From an uncultured Porphyromonadaceae bacterium (GTDB lineage Bacteria; Bacteroidota; Bacteroidia; Bacteroidales; Muribaculaceae), in assembly GCA_947176615.1 (NCBI GenBank), contig CAMWRO010000120.1, forward strand, positions 1 through 8,230: a DNA stretch of 8,230 bases, read 5' to 3'. The notes below the pieces were generated by a model. It ran no database searches and had not been told where the DNA came from. It was given only the letters and a program-made list of their open reading frames with translations. The position numbers and the translations under genes were made by a program. Below are positions 1 to 5,939 of this stretch, in pieces (position 1 is the stretch's first letter; every line of letters starts with the position of its first letter).

Positions 1-153
1 GAATACACATATTATATATATAACGAGGAAAGCCGCCCCGCCGTTGGCTTGAGTCTCGGCCGGAAAACGCCACACATTTCCAAGGCCGACTGCCGAGCCG
101 ACCGTGCTTGCTATCAATCCGATTTTAGAACCGAATGTTACTTTTTCTGACAT
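1..153 (-). CDS. Sodium-dependent symporter (NSS/LeuT-like family), N-terminal fragment
   Basis: Read on the minus strand from the ATG at 153-151, 51 codons are open to the window edge. The product begins MSEKVTFGSKIGLIAS and then carries the NSS family signature of transmembrane helix 1, G-S-A-V-G-L-G-N-V-W-R-F-P (residues 19-31), followed by the N-G-G-x-A-F-L turn into helix 2 (residues 37-43). By alignment with LeuT, Gly19 and Val22 match Na2-site residues, Ala21 and Asn26 match Na1-site residues, and Arg29 matches the extracellular gate arginine. The family imports amino acids or related small molecules across the inner membrane using sodium; the substrate cannot be told from this fragment. 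A purine-rich AAGAAG stretch lies just before the start codon. It is transcribed divergently from glmS. The family call is firm; the C-terminal part, about 400 residues in typical members, is outside the window. Confidence 0.9.
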   Translation of the reverse strand, partial: MSEKVTFGSKIGLIASTVGSAVGLGNVWRFPAETQANGGAAFLVIYIICVF

Positions 154-193
154 ATATCTTCTTTTTTATTTATCCAATATTACAAAACAGCGG

Positions 194-201
194 CAAAATT
201 A
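194..201 (-). promoter_or_regulatory. Candidate -7 box for the symporter gene
   Basis: On the minus strand this reads TAATTTTG, an exact match to the Bacteroidetes -7 consensus TAnnTTTG, about 40 bases upstream of the symporter start codon. TTTG boxes further upstream on the same strand lie at 217-214 (12-base gap) and 228-225 (23-base gap). Neither has the preferred 19-21 base spacing, so the -33 element is uncertain. The region is AT-rich, so a chance match is possible. Confidence 0.35.
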
Positions 202-335
202 GTTAAAATTTGACAAATCATAAGCAAAAGCAGCACAAAAAAAATAAAATCAGCTGACACACAAGCCGACTCTTACAATAGTAAACAAATTTCCATCACA
301 GGAGTTCTATCTCACCGGCATCACGTTCAACCACA

Positions 336-388
336 CTTAAAAATCCGACAAATCAGACCAATTATCCTCCATTTTTCCTTAAAAATCC
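336..388. repeat. Pair of 11-base direct repeats upstream of the glmS promoter
   Basis: CTTAAAAATCC occurs at 336-346 and again at 378-388, and each copy is followed by ACAAA (after an extra G in the first copy). The repeat period is 42 bases, close to four helical turns, and the second copy ends 9 bases before the glmS -33 element. This geometry would suit a regulator binding twice on one DNA face. The motif is AT-rich, however, and its function is inference only. Confidence 0.4.
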
Positions 389-397
389 ACAAACATG

Positions 398-428
398 ATT
401 GAAATGTCGTTTTTTATTGTTACCTTTG
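398..428 (+). promoter_or_regulatory. Probable glmS promoter (Bacteroidetes type)
   Basis: TACCTTTG at 421-428 is a perfect TAnnTTTG -7 box. ATTG at 398-401 serves as the -33 element with a 19-base spacer. Transcription would begin near 435, leaving a leader of roughly 90 bases before the glmS ATG. This leader contains the hairpin described at 466-495. The match follows the known sigma-ABfr-type consensus; the exact start site is inferred. Confidence 0.65.
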
Positions 429-456
429 CAATCTATTGCACAGCGAAACAAAAACT

Positions 457-501
457 ATGAATATCCCGCTTTCATTAATTGAGAGCGGCATTTTTAACTA
501 A
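457..501 (+). CDS. Possible 14-residue leader peptide upstream of glmS
   Basis: An ATG at 457 opens a 14-codon frame (MNIPLSLIESGIFN) ending at TAA 499-501, lying in the predicted glmS leader about 20 bases after the expected transcription start. It is in a different frame from glmS. Its codons 4-11 coincide with the terminator-like hairpin, the arrangement seen in translation-coupled attenuators. There is no run of a single regulatory amino acid, and AT-rich DNA yields such short frames by chance, so translation is unproven. Confidence 0.25.
   Translation: MNIPLSLIESGIFN
466..495 (+). promoter_or_regulatory. Terminator-like hairpin in the glmS leader (possible attenuator)
   Basis: CCGCTTTC (466-473) pairs with GAGAGCGG (481-488) as an 8-bp stem with one G-U pair and a 7-base loop. 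The stem is followed after two bases by TTTTT (491-495). That is the layout of an intrinsic terminator, yet it sits between the glmS promoter and the glmS start codon with no upstream gene on this strand to terminate. A conditional attenuator or a 5' stabilising structure for glmS mRNA is the simplest reading. No strong competing antiterminator pairing was found by eye. Confidence 0.5.
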
Positions 502-523
502 ACACCGTAAAGATTTTTCGTCC

Positions 524-2371
524 ATGTGTGGAATTGTTGGTTATTTAGGCTCACGCCAAGCCTATGACATCCTCATCCAAGGGTTACACCGCTTGGAATA
601 TCGCGGCTATGACAGTGCCGGAGCTGCCCTCGTCAATGCCGAAGGTTCTCTTAATGTCTATAAAGCAAAAGGCAAAGTGAGCAATCTCGAGCAATCTGCC
701 GCGGGCAAAGACACCACCGGCACCCTCGGAATCGCCCACACCCGTTGGGCAACCCACGGAGAGCCTAACGATGTTAACGCCCATCCCCAAATATCCCAGA
801 CCCATTCTATCGCCCTTGTACATAACGGAACCATAGAAAATTACAATGTGCTGAAAAAGGCCCTCATCCAGCACGGTTATACCTTTGAAAGCGAAACCGA
901 CACTGAGGTCCTTGTCCAGCTGATTGAATATATCAAGCTCACCGGCGGCTGCTCGCTGCTCGACGCCATCATCGAGGCCCTTCATCAGGTAGAAGGCGCC
1001 TATGCTATCGCCGTGGTCGAGGAAAACGATCCCGACACAATGATTGTGGCCCGCAAGTCATCCCCGCTGGTAATCGGCGTCGGTGACGACGAGACGTTCA
1101 TCGCGTCTGACGCCACCCCCATCGTCGGGTTCACTGACCGCGTCGTTTACCTCCGTGACAACGAGATTGCCGTCATCAAGCGCAACGAGCCTCTCCGGAT
1201 TATCTCTCTCGAAAACAACAAACCCTCCAAAATCGACATCCAGACACTGAAACTGTCAGTCGCACAACTTGAAAAAGGCGGTTATGACACTTTCATGCTC
1301 AAGGAAATCTTTGAACAGCCCGCAACACTGCGCGACTGTATCCGCGGCCGCATCGTTGACGACTGCAACCGCATCGTGCTGTCAGGAGTCGAGATTCACC
1401 GCGACCGTTTCCTCAATGCTCGCCGCATAGTCCTCGTAGCCTGCGGCACATCGTGGCACGCCGCCCTTATCGGCAAACGCCTCATTCAGGAAATGTGCCG
1501 CATCCCCGTCGAGGTGGAATATGCGTCAGAATTCCGATATGGAAACCCGGTCCTTGACAAGCAGGACATCGTGATTTCCATCTCACAGTCAGGTGAAACC
1601 GCCGACACCCTCGCCGCCATCCAGCTCGCCCGCGAGAAAGGAGCGTTTGTCTACGGAATCTGCAACGTCGTGGGAGCATCAATCCCGCGCAACACCGATT
1701 CGGGCACATACATTCACGTCGGCCCCGAAATCGGAGTAGCCTCAACCAAGGCTTTCACCGGTCAGGTCACAGTGCTGACACTGCTGGCTCTCTCAATCGG
1801 ACAACTTCGCGGAACCGTAGTTCCCGAAACCGTCCACGAAATCGCGTCGGCACTCATGGAAATGCCCAAGACCATCGAAAAAGTGCTCAAACTCGACGGA
1901 GAGATTCAGAAACTGTCACGCACATTCACCTACGCCCACAACTTCCTCTATCTCGGCCGAGGCTACAACTACCCCACCGCGCTCGAAGGAGCCTTGAAAC
2001 TCAAGGAAATATCCTATATCCACGCCGAAGGCTATCCCGCCGCCGAGATGAAACACGGTCCCATCGCCCTGATTGACCACGAAATGCCGTCGGTAATCAT
2101 CGCCCCGAGCGACTCGCTATATGACAAAATCATCAACAACGTGCAGCAGGTAAAATCGCGCGGCGGATCGGTTATCGCCATCGTCAGCAAGGGCAACCGC
2201 GCTATGGCTGAAATGGCCGACTACACTCTCGAAATCCCCGACGTCCCTGAATGCCTGACCCCCATCGTGGCATCAATCCCCCTCCAGTTGCTCGCTTACT
2301 ACATCGCCATCAACAAAGGAAAGAACGTAGACCAACCGCGCAACCTTGCCAAATCGGTCACCGTCGAATAA
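524..2371 (+). CDS. glmS: Glutamine--fructose-6-phosphate aminotransferase (isomerizing)
   Basis: GlmS makes glucosamine-6-phosphate from fructose-6-phosphate and glutamine, the first committed step to UDP-GlcNAc for peptidoglycan and lipopolysaccharide, in the cytosol. At 615 residues it is close to the E. coli enzyme (609). The ATG at 524 is chosen because it gives Met-Cys-Gly-Ile-Val: Cys2 becomes the N-terminal nucleophile of the class II glutamine amidotransferase after Met removal. Glutaminase motifs follow: T-R-W-A-T-H-G (73-79), H-N-G-T-I-E-N-Y (100-107), and E-T-D-T-E. Two SIS sugar isomerase domains fill the C-terminal half, with V-A-C-G-T-S-W, S-Q-S-G-E-T-A-D-T, E-I-G-V-A-S-T-K-A-F-T and the A-E-G-Y-P-A-A-E-M-K-H-G-P region. 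It ends in the canonical P-R-N-L-A-K-S-V-T-V-E tail. All expected catalytic elements appear intact. It has its own promoter and 3' hairpin and so looks monocistronic. Confidence 0.97.
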   Translation: MCGIVGYLGSRQAYDILIQGLHRLEYRGYDSAGAALVNAEGSLNVYKAKGKVSNLEQSAAGKDTTGTLGIAHTRWATHGEPNDVNAHPQISQTHSIALVHNGTIENYNVLKKALIQHGYTFESETDTEVLVQLIEYIKLTGGCSLLDAIIEALHQVEGAYAIAVVEENDPDTMIVARKSSPLVIGVGDDETFIASDATPIVGFTDRVVYLRDNEIAVIKRNEPLRIISLENNKPSKIDIQTLKLSVAQLEKGGYDTFMLKEIFEQPATLRDCIRGRIVDDCNRIVLSGVEIHRDRFLNARRIVLVACGTSWHAALIGKRLIQEMCRIPVEVEYASEFRYGNPVLDKQDIVISISQSGETADTLAAIQLAREKGAFVYGICNVVGASIPRNTDSGTYIHVGPEIGVASTKAFTGQVTVLTLLALSIGQLRGTVVPETVHEIASALMEMPKTIEKVLKLDGEIQKLSRTFTYAHNFLYLGRGYNYPTALEGALKLKEISYIHAEGYPAAEMKHGPIALIDHEMPSVIIAPSDSLYDKIINNVQQVKSRGGSVIAIVSKGNRAMAEMADYTLEIPDVPECLTPIVASIPLQLLAYYIAINKGKNVDQPRNLAKSVTVE

Positions 2372-2400
2372 CGAAATTTATCATCCCCCATCCCCACAAA

Positions 2401-2441
2401 GGCGCGCAGCAGGCACAGAATCGGTGCCGAAGCTGCGCGCC
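2401..2441 (+). terminator. Nested hairpin after glmS, probable terminator
   Basis: GGCGCGCAGC (2401-2410) pairs perfectly with GCTGCGCGCC (2432-2441). Inside it GGCAC (2412-2416) pairs with GTGCC (2424-2428) around a 7-base loop, giving about 15 bp of very GC-rich stem. It begins 29 bases after the glmS stop codon. AAA precedes the stem and CTT follows, but there is no long T run, so it is an imperfect intrinsic terminator. Transcript end protection is an alternative role. Confidence 0.65.
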
Positions 2442-2442
2442 C

Positions 2443-2513
2443 TTATAACATTTCAGAACCGGTGCAATTCCACACACTCCATCATCGTTTTTGCCTCAAC
2501 AGCGATGTTATAA
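2443..2513. repeat. 9-base inverted repeat in the glmS/debranching-enzyme gap
   Basis: TTATAACAT at 2443-2451 is the exact reverse complement of ATGTTATAA at 2505-2513, with 53 bases between the arms. The left arm begins immediately after the glmS terminator hairpin. It could be paired binding sites for a regulator of the downstream operon or an extended RNA stem. AT-rich composition makes chance a real alternative. Confidence 0.3.
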
Positions 2514-2553
2514 AACATGCCGTTGACAGTTTTTTAAAATTTTAATAATATTA

Positions 2554-2585
2554 TTTGCATTTTACGGGAAAAATCTCTACATTCG
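2554..2585 (+). promoter_or_regulatory. Candidate promoter of the glucan operon
   Basis: TTTG at 2554-2557, a 20-base spacer, and TACATTCG at 2578-2585 (one mismatch to TAnnTTTG) fit the Bacteroidetes promoter layout. Transcription would start near 2592, giving a leader of about 75 bases that contains the palindrome at 2606-2619. An overlapping look-alike of a sigma70 promoter (TTGACA 2523-2528, 17 bases, TAATAT 2546-2551) also exists but is not the usual type in this phylum. Confidence 0.5.
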
Positions 2586-2605
2586 TGCTGAAATCTAAGA
2601 CCCTA

Positions 2606-2619
2606 GGTAGTATCCTACC
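2606..2619 (+). promoter_or_regulatory. Palindrome in the operon leader, operator or hairpin
   Basis: GGTAG (2606-2610), TATC, CTACC (2615-2619) form a perfect 5-bp dyad around a 4-base centre, placed about 15-25 bases downstream of the predicted transcription start. In DNA it could be a repressor or activator site; in RNA it would form a small hairpin 48 bases before the start codon. Which role applies is inference. Confidence 0.4.
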
Positions 2620-2667
2620 GAAAAACTACTGACATTAATACTAAAATATAACATAAATACATCATCG

Positions 2668-4614
2668 ATGAGCTATCTAAAGTTTGATAAAAACCTGATG
2701 ATTAATCTTGAGCAATCCCTTCCCAAGGAGATGTTGCGCACTAATCAGTCAGGAGCCTATCACTGCACGACGGTTGTTGACTGCAACACGCGCAAACAGC
2801 ACGGACTGCTCGTGGTTCCGGTCCCGGAACTGGGAAATTCATGGCATGTGATGCTGTCGTCGCTCGACGAGACCGTCTACCAGCACGGGGCGCCGTTCAA
2901 CCTCGCCCTTCACCGTTACAACGGCGGGGTCTGCAGTCCCAACGGCCACAAATACATCCGCGAGTTTGACTGCGAGAGCGTCCCCCGTACCACCTACCGC
3001 GTGGGAGGAGTAATCCTTACCAAGGAGAAAATTTTCATTTCCAACGAAAACCGCATCCTTATCCGCTATACCCTTCTTGAGGCACATTCGCCCACGACTC
3101 TGCGCTTCCGTCCGGTTCTCGCATTCCGCGAAGCCAACGAGCTGTGCATCGCCAACGACGCGCTGAACCCCGACTGCCCCGAGGTGCCTAACGGTGTCTC
3201 GGCTTGTCTTTACAAGGGATACCCCACTCTCTACATGCAGTTCAACCACAAACCCACTTGGACCTACGACCCTCACTGGTACAATGGGTTTGAATACATC
3301 AAAGACATGGAGCGCGGCGTTCCCTACTCCGAAGACTTGTGGGTTCCCGGATATTTCGACATACCGATCAAGAAAGGCGAGTCAATAATCTTTTCGGCCG
3401 GACTTTCAGAAATATCACCCCGCTCGCTCAGCAAAATGTATGAAAAAGAAGTTGCCGGACGCACTTGCCGCACATCTTTCTTCAACTGCCTCAAAAATGC
3501 CGTAAAACAGTGCTACCTCAACGACGGGGACAACATGTACCTCCTTTCGGGTTATCCGTGGGGCAAAATCCTCGCCCGCAACACCTTCATGGCACTCCCG
3601 GGCGCGACAATCGCCATCAACCACCGCGAGGACTATGAAAAAATCGCCAATACCGCACTGAACGCATTGAAACGATTCATGGAAACAGGCGAGCGAGACG
3701 AAAGACTTCTCGGAATAGACCTCCCCGACATTCCGCTGTGGGCGATATGGGCAATACAACAATATGCCAAGACTTACGGACGCGACGAAGCGCGCCGCCG
3801 TTACTTCCCCGTCGTGAAGGAAATCATTTCCTACATCCTTGCCGGGAAACATCCCTACCTCGGAATTGACGAAAACGGAATGGTCACCACCAACGGCTCT
3901 GACAAACCGATGTCGTGGATGAACGCCTCGCTCGGCGGCCGCCCCATCGTTCCGCGCACAGGCTATCTTGTCGAGTTCAACGCCTTGTGGTACAACGCGC
4001 TTGTCTTCGGGTCGCGCCTTGCCGAAGGCGACGAGGCCCTTGTAGCCGATGCCGAAGCATGGACCGCCGTAGCCGAGAAGATAAAGCCTGCGTTCACTGA
4101 CAAGTTCCTCAATGACTACGGCTACCTCTACGACTATGTCGCAGGTACCTACGCCGACCCGTCGGTACGCCCCAACATGGCAGTGGCCATCGGCCTTGAC
4201 TATACCCCGCTCGACCGCCGCCAGCGCAAGGGAGTGCTCGACGTCGTGACACGAGAGCTGCTCACGCCCAAAGGACTCCGCACTCTTTCGCCCAAGAGCT
4301 ACGGCTACCGCCCGTTCTACGTCGGGTCGCCCGAAGACCGCGAAATGGCCCTCCACAACGGACCGGCCCGTCCTTGGCTGATGGGATTCTACGCCGATGC
4401 CTACCTCAAAGTATTCGGCCTCAGCGGCGTAAGCTACATCGACCGCATGCTCATCGGGTTTGAAGACGAAATGTCACAGGGATGCATCGGCTCGCTGTCA
4501 CAGCTTTATGACGGCAATCCCCCCTTCAGCGGACGTGGCGCGATAAGCCATGTGACCAACGTCGCCGAGGTTCTCCGCACCCTGACTACTCTGAAAAAAA
4601 TAAACATGGAATAA
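2668..4614 (+). CDS. GH133-type glycogen debranching enzyme homologue (amylo-alpha-1,6-glucosidase family)
   Basis: This 648-residue protein matches the bacterial glycogen debranching enzyme layout. An N-terminal beta-rich domain occupies about residues 1-270, with R-T-N-Q-S-G-A-Y, T-R-K-Q-H-G-L-L-V, and G-H-K-Y-I-R-E-F. An (alpha/alpha)6 barrel follows from about 275 to 645, with G-Y-P-W at 295-298, V-P-R-T-G-Y-L-V-E-F-N-A-L-W-Y-N-A at 428-444, and R-P-W-L-M-G-F-Y near 568-575. The family removes alpha-1,6-linked glucose stubs from glycogen in the cytosol. Several family positions are altered. Asn305 replaces the Asp of the R-D-T/M motif, Asn419 replaces the Asp of the W-M-D-A motif (which I take as the likely catalytic acid), and G-P-A-R-P-W (565-570) replaces G-T-x-W-P-W. 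The frame is open throughout, so this is not a decayed pseudogene, but debranching activity is uncertain. First gene of the operon, 21 bases before the glycosyltransferase. Confidence 0.88.
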   Translation: MSYLKFDKNLMINLEQSLPKEMLRTNQSGAYHCTTVVDCNTRKQHGLLVVPVPELGNSWHVMLSSLDETVYQHGAPFNLALHRYNGGVCSPNGHKYIREFDCESVPRTTYRVGGVILTKEKIFISNENRILIRYTLLEAHSPTTLRFRPVLAFREANELCIANDALNPDCPEVPNGVSACLYKGYPTLYMQFNHKPTWTYDPHWYNGFEYIKDMERGVPYSEDLWVPGYFDIPIKKGESIIFSAGLSEISPRSLSKMYEKEVAGRTCRTSFFNCLKNAVKQCYLNDGDNMYLLSGYPWGKILARNTFMALPGATIAINHREDYEKIANTALNALKRFMETGERDERLLGIDLPDIPLWAIWAIQQYAKTYGRDEARRRYFPVVKEIISYILAGKHPYLGIDENGMVTTNGSDKPMSWMNASLGGRPIVPRTGYLVEFNALWYNALVFGSRLAEGDEALVADAEAWTAVAEKIKPAFTDKFLNDYGYLYDYVAGTYADPSVRPNMAVAIGLDYTPLDRRQRKGVLDVVTRELLTPKGLRTLSPKSYGYRPFYVGSPEDREMALHNGPARPWLMGFYADAYLKVFGLSGVSYIDRMLIGFEDEMSQGCIGSLSQLYDGNPPFSGRGAISHVTNVAEVLRTLTTLKKINME

Positions 4615-4635
4615 TAATCTCACAACCCCTTAGCA

Positions 4636-5895
4636 ATGAAAGCATTAATGTTTGGGTGGGAATTCCCGCCTCACATCCTCGGCGGTCTCGGAACTGCCAG
4701 CTACGGTCTCACCAAGGGTATGTGGGAATGTGGCGACATGGATATAACCTTCGTTATTCCAAAGCCCTTCGGAGACGAAGAAAAACACTTCGCCAACATC
4801 ATCGGCATGTCACAGGTTCCCATCGCTTGGCGCGACGTTAACCGCGACTATGTAGAGCAGCGCATCGGCAAACTGATGGATCCCGACCTGTATTACCGCC
4901 TGCGCGACCACATCTATGCCGACTTCAACTACATGCGCACCAACGACCTCGGGTGTCTTGAGTTTTCAGGCCGATACCCCGACAACCTCGTGGAAGAAAT
5001 CAACAATTACTCAATCTGTGCCGGAGTCATCGCGCGCACAATAGACTTTGACGTAATCCACTCCCACGACTGGCTCACATACCCCGCAGGCATTCACGCC
5101 AAACAGGTTACAGGCAAGCCTCTCGTAATCCACGTTCACGCCACCGAGTTTGACCGCTCGCGAGGGAAGCCCAACCCCACAGTGTTCGGCATCGAGAAAG
5201 ACGGCATGAACAACGCCGACCACATCATCACCGTGTCCAACCTCACCCGCGACACCGTTATCAACAACTACGGCATCGACCCGGCCAAGGTGACCACCGT
5301 CCACAACGCCGTCACCCCGCTGACAACCGAGCAGCTCAGCGTAACGACGACAAAACCCAAAGAGAAGGTTGTCACATTCCTCGGCCGCATAACGATGCAG
5401 AAAGGTCCCGAATACTTCGTAGAGGCCGCCGCAAAGGTGCTGAAAAACAACCACAACGTGCGCTTTGTCATGGCAGGCAGCGGCGACATGATGGACAAGA
5501 TGATTCTTCTCGCCGCCGAGCGTGGCATCGCCGACCGCTTCCACTTCCCCGGATTCCAGAAAGGCAACCAAGTGTACCAGATGCTGAAAGCAAGTGATGT
5601 CTATGTCATGCCGTCAGTATCAGAGCCTTTCGGCATCTCGCCTCTCGAAGCGATGCAGATGGGAGTCCCCTCGATTATATCCAAGCAGAGCGGATGTGCC
5701 GAAATCCTGACCAATGTCATCAAAACCGACTACTGGGACATCGACGCTATGGCCGACGCCATAAACTCCATCGTGACCTATCCCGCCATGTATGAACAGT
5801 TGCGCGAGGACGGCCTTGCCGAAGTCAACCGCATTACATGGGACAAAGCCGGACAGAAAGTCATCAACATCTACAACCAAGTCATCAACAAATAA
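4636..5895 (+). CDS. GT4 family glycosyltransferase, glycogen-synthase-like
   Basis: A 419-residue GT-B fold enzyme, probably transferring glucose from a nucleotide sugar to a growing alpha-glucan in the cytosol. Seen directly: the N-terminal W-E-F-P-P-H-I-L-G-G-L-G loop (residues 8-19) that resembles the donor-phosphate loop of glycogen synthases; H-S-H-D-W at 142-146; H-V-H-A-T-E-F-D-R at 166-174; F-L-G-R-I-T-M-Q-K-G (248-257) with the Arg251/Lys256 pair that contacts donor phosphate; and S-E-P-F-G-I-S-P-L-E-A (329-339), which holds the E-x7-E motif as Glu330 and Glu338. All these key positions look intact, unlike those of its two neighbours. Length is typical of GT4 and shorter than classical GlgA (about 477). 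It lies second in the operon, with 21 bases before it and 44 after, flanked by debranching- and amylase-type genes. This supports a glycogen role, though the donor and acceptor are inferred. Confidence 0.9.
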   Translation: MKALMFGWEFPPHILGGLGTASYGLTKGMWECGDMDITFVIPKPFGDEEKHFANIIGMSQVPIAWRDVNRDYVEQRIGKLMDPDLYYRLRDHIYADFNYMRTNDLGCLEFSGRYPDNLVEEINNYSICAGVIARTIDFDVIHSHDWLTYPAGIHAKQVTGKPLVIHVHATEFDRSRGKPNPTVFGIEKDGMNNADHIITVSNLTRDTVINNYGIDPAKVTTVHNAVTPLTTEQLSVTTTKPKEKVVTFLGRITMQKGPEYFVEAAAKVLKNNHNVRFVMAGSGDMMDKMILLAAERGIADRFHFPGFQKGNQVYQMLKASDVYVMPSVSEPFGISPLEAMQMGVPSIISKQSGCAEILTNVIKTDYWDIDAMADAINSIVTYPAMYEQLREDGLAEVNRITWDKAGQKVINIYNQVINK

Positions 5896-5939
5896 TAATG
5901 GCCATCGTGCCACAACAACCAAAAACAGAAAAAAGCATC

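Larger units (their letters stand above)
154..523. other. Divergent intergenic region between symporter gene and glmS
   Basis: These 370 AT-rich bases hold the start regions of two divergent genes. Towards the left is a minus-strand -7 box (194-201). In the middle are two copies of CTTAAAAATCC, at 336-346 and 378-388, exactly 42 bases apart. To the right are the glmS promoter (398-428) and a leader hairpin overlapping a 14-codon ORF (457-501). I see no convincing gene or RNA gene in 230-335. There is no sign of the self-cleaving glmS ribozyme of Firmicutes, which would not be expected in this phylum. Confidence 0.7.

Noticed and set aside
479..523. Longer glmS starting at TTG 479
   Set aside because: It would add 15 residues before Met-Cys-Gly. 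GlmS needs Cys as its processed N-terminal nucleophile, and the added stretch overlaps the leader hairpin.
429..523. glmS ribozyme in the leader
   Set aside because: The leader of about 90 bases is too short and shows none of the nested stems of the Firmicutes ribozyme.
2251..2448. 65-residue plus-strand frame across the end of glmS
   Set aside because: It overlaps the glmS C-terminus out of frame and reads through the terminator hairpin; no family resemblance.
2523..2551. Sigma70-like promoter TTGACA - 17 bases - TAATAT
   Set aside because: It is striking, but the primary sigma factor of Bacteroidetes uses TTTG / TAnnTTTG elements. A pair of that type (2554-2585) exists just downstream, so this is more likely chance in AT-rich DNA.
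3415..4356. 313-residue open frame antisense to the debranching enzyme gene
   Set aside because: It lies wholly inside a conserved coding gene, its product resembles no family I know, and such antisense frames are common in GC-rich coding DNA.
5838..5939. Earlier GH57 starts at 5838 or 5898
   Set aside because: The start at 5838 overlaps the end of the glycosyltransferase gene, and both add residues ahead of the conserved M-K-A-I-C-F-Y-F-Q-I-H-Q-P family start. The 5898 start cannot be fully excluded.
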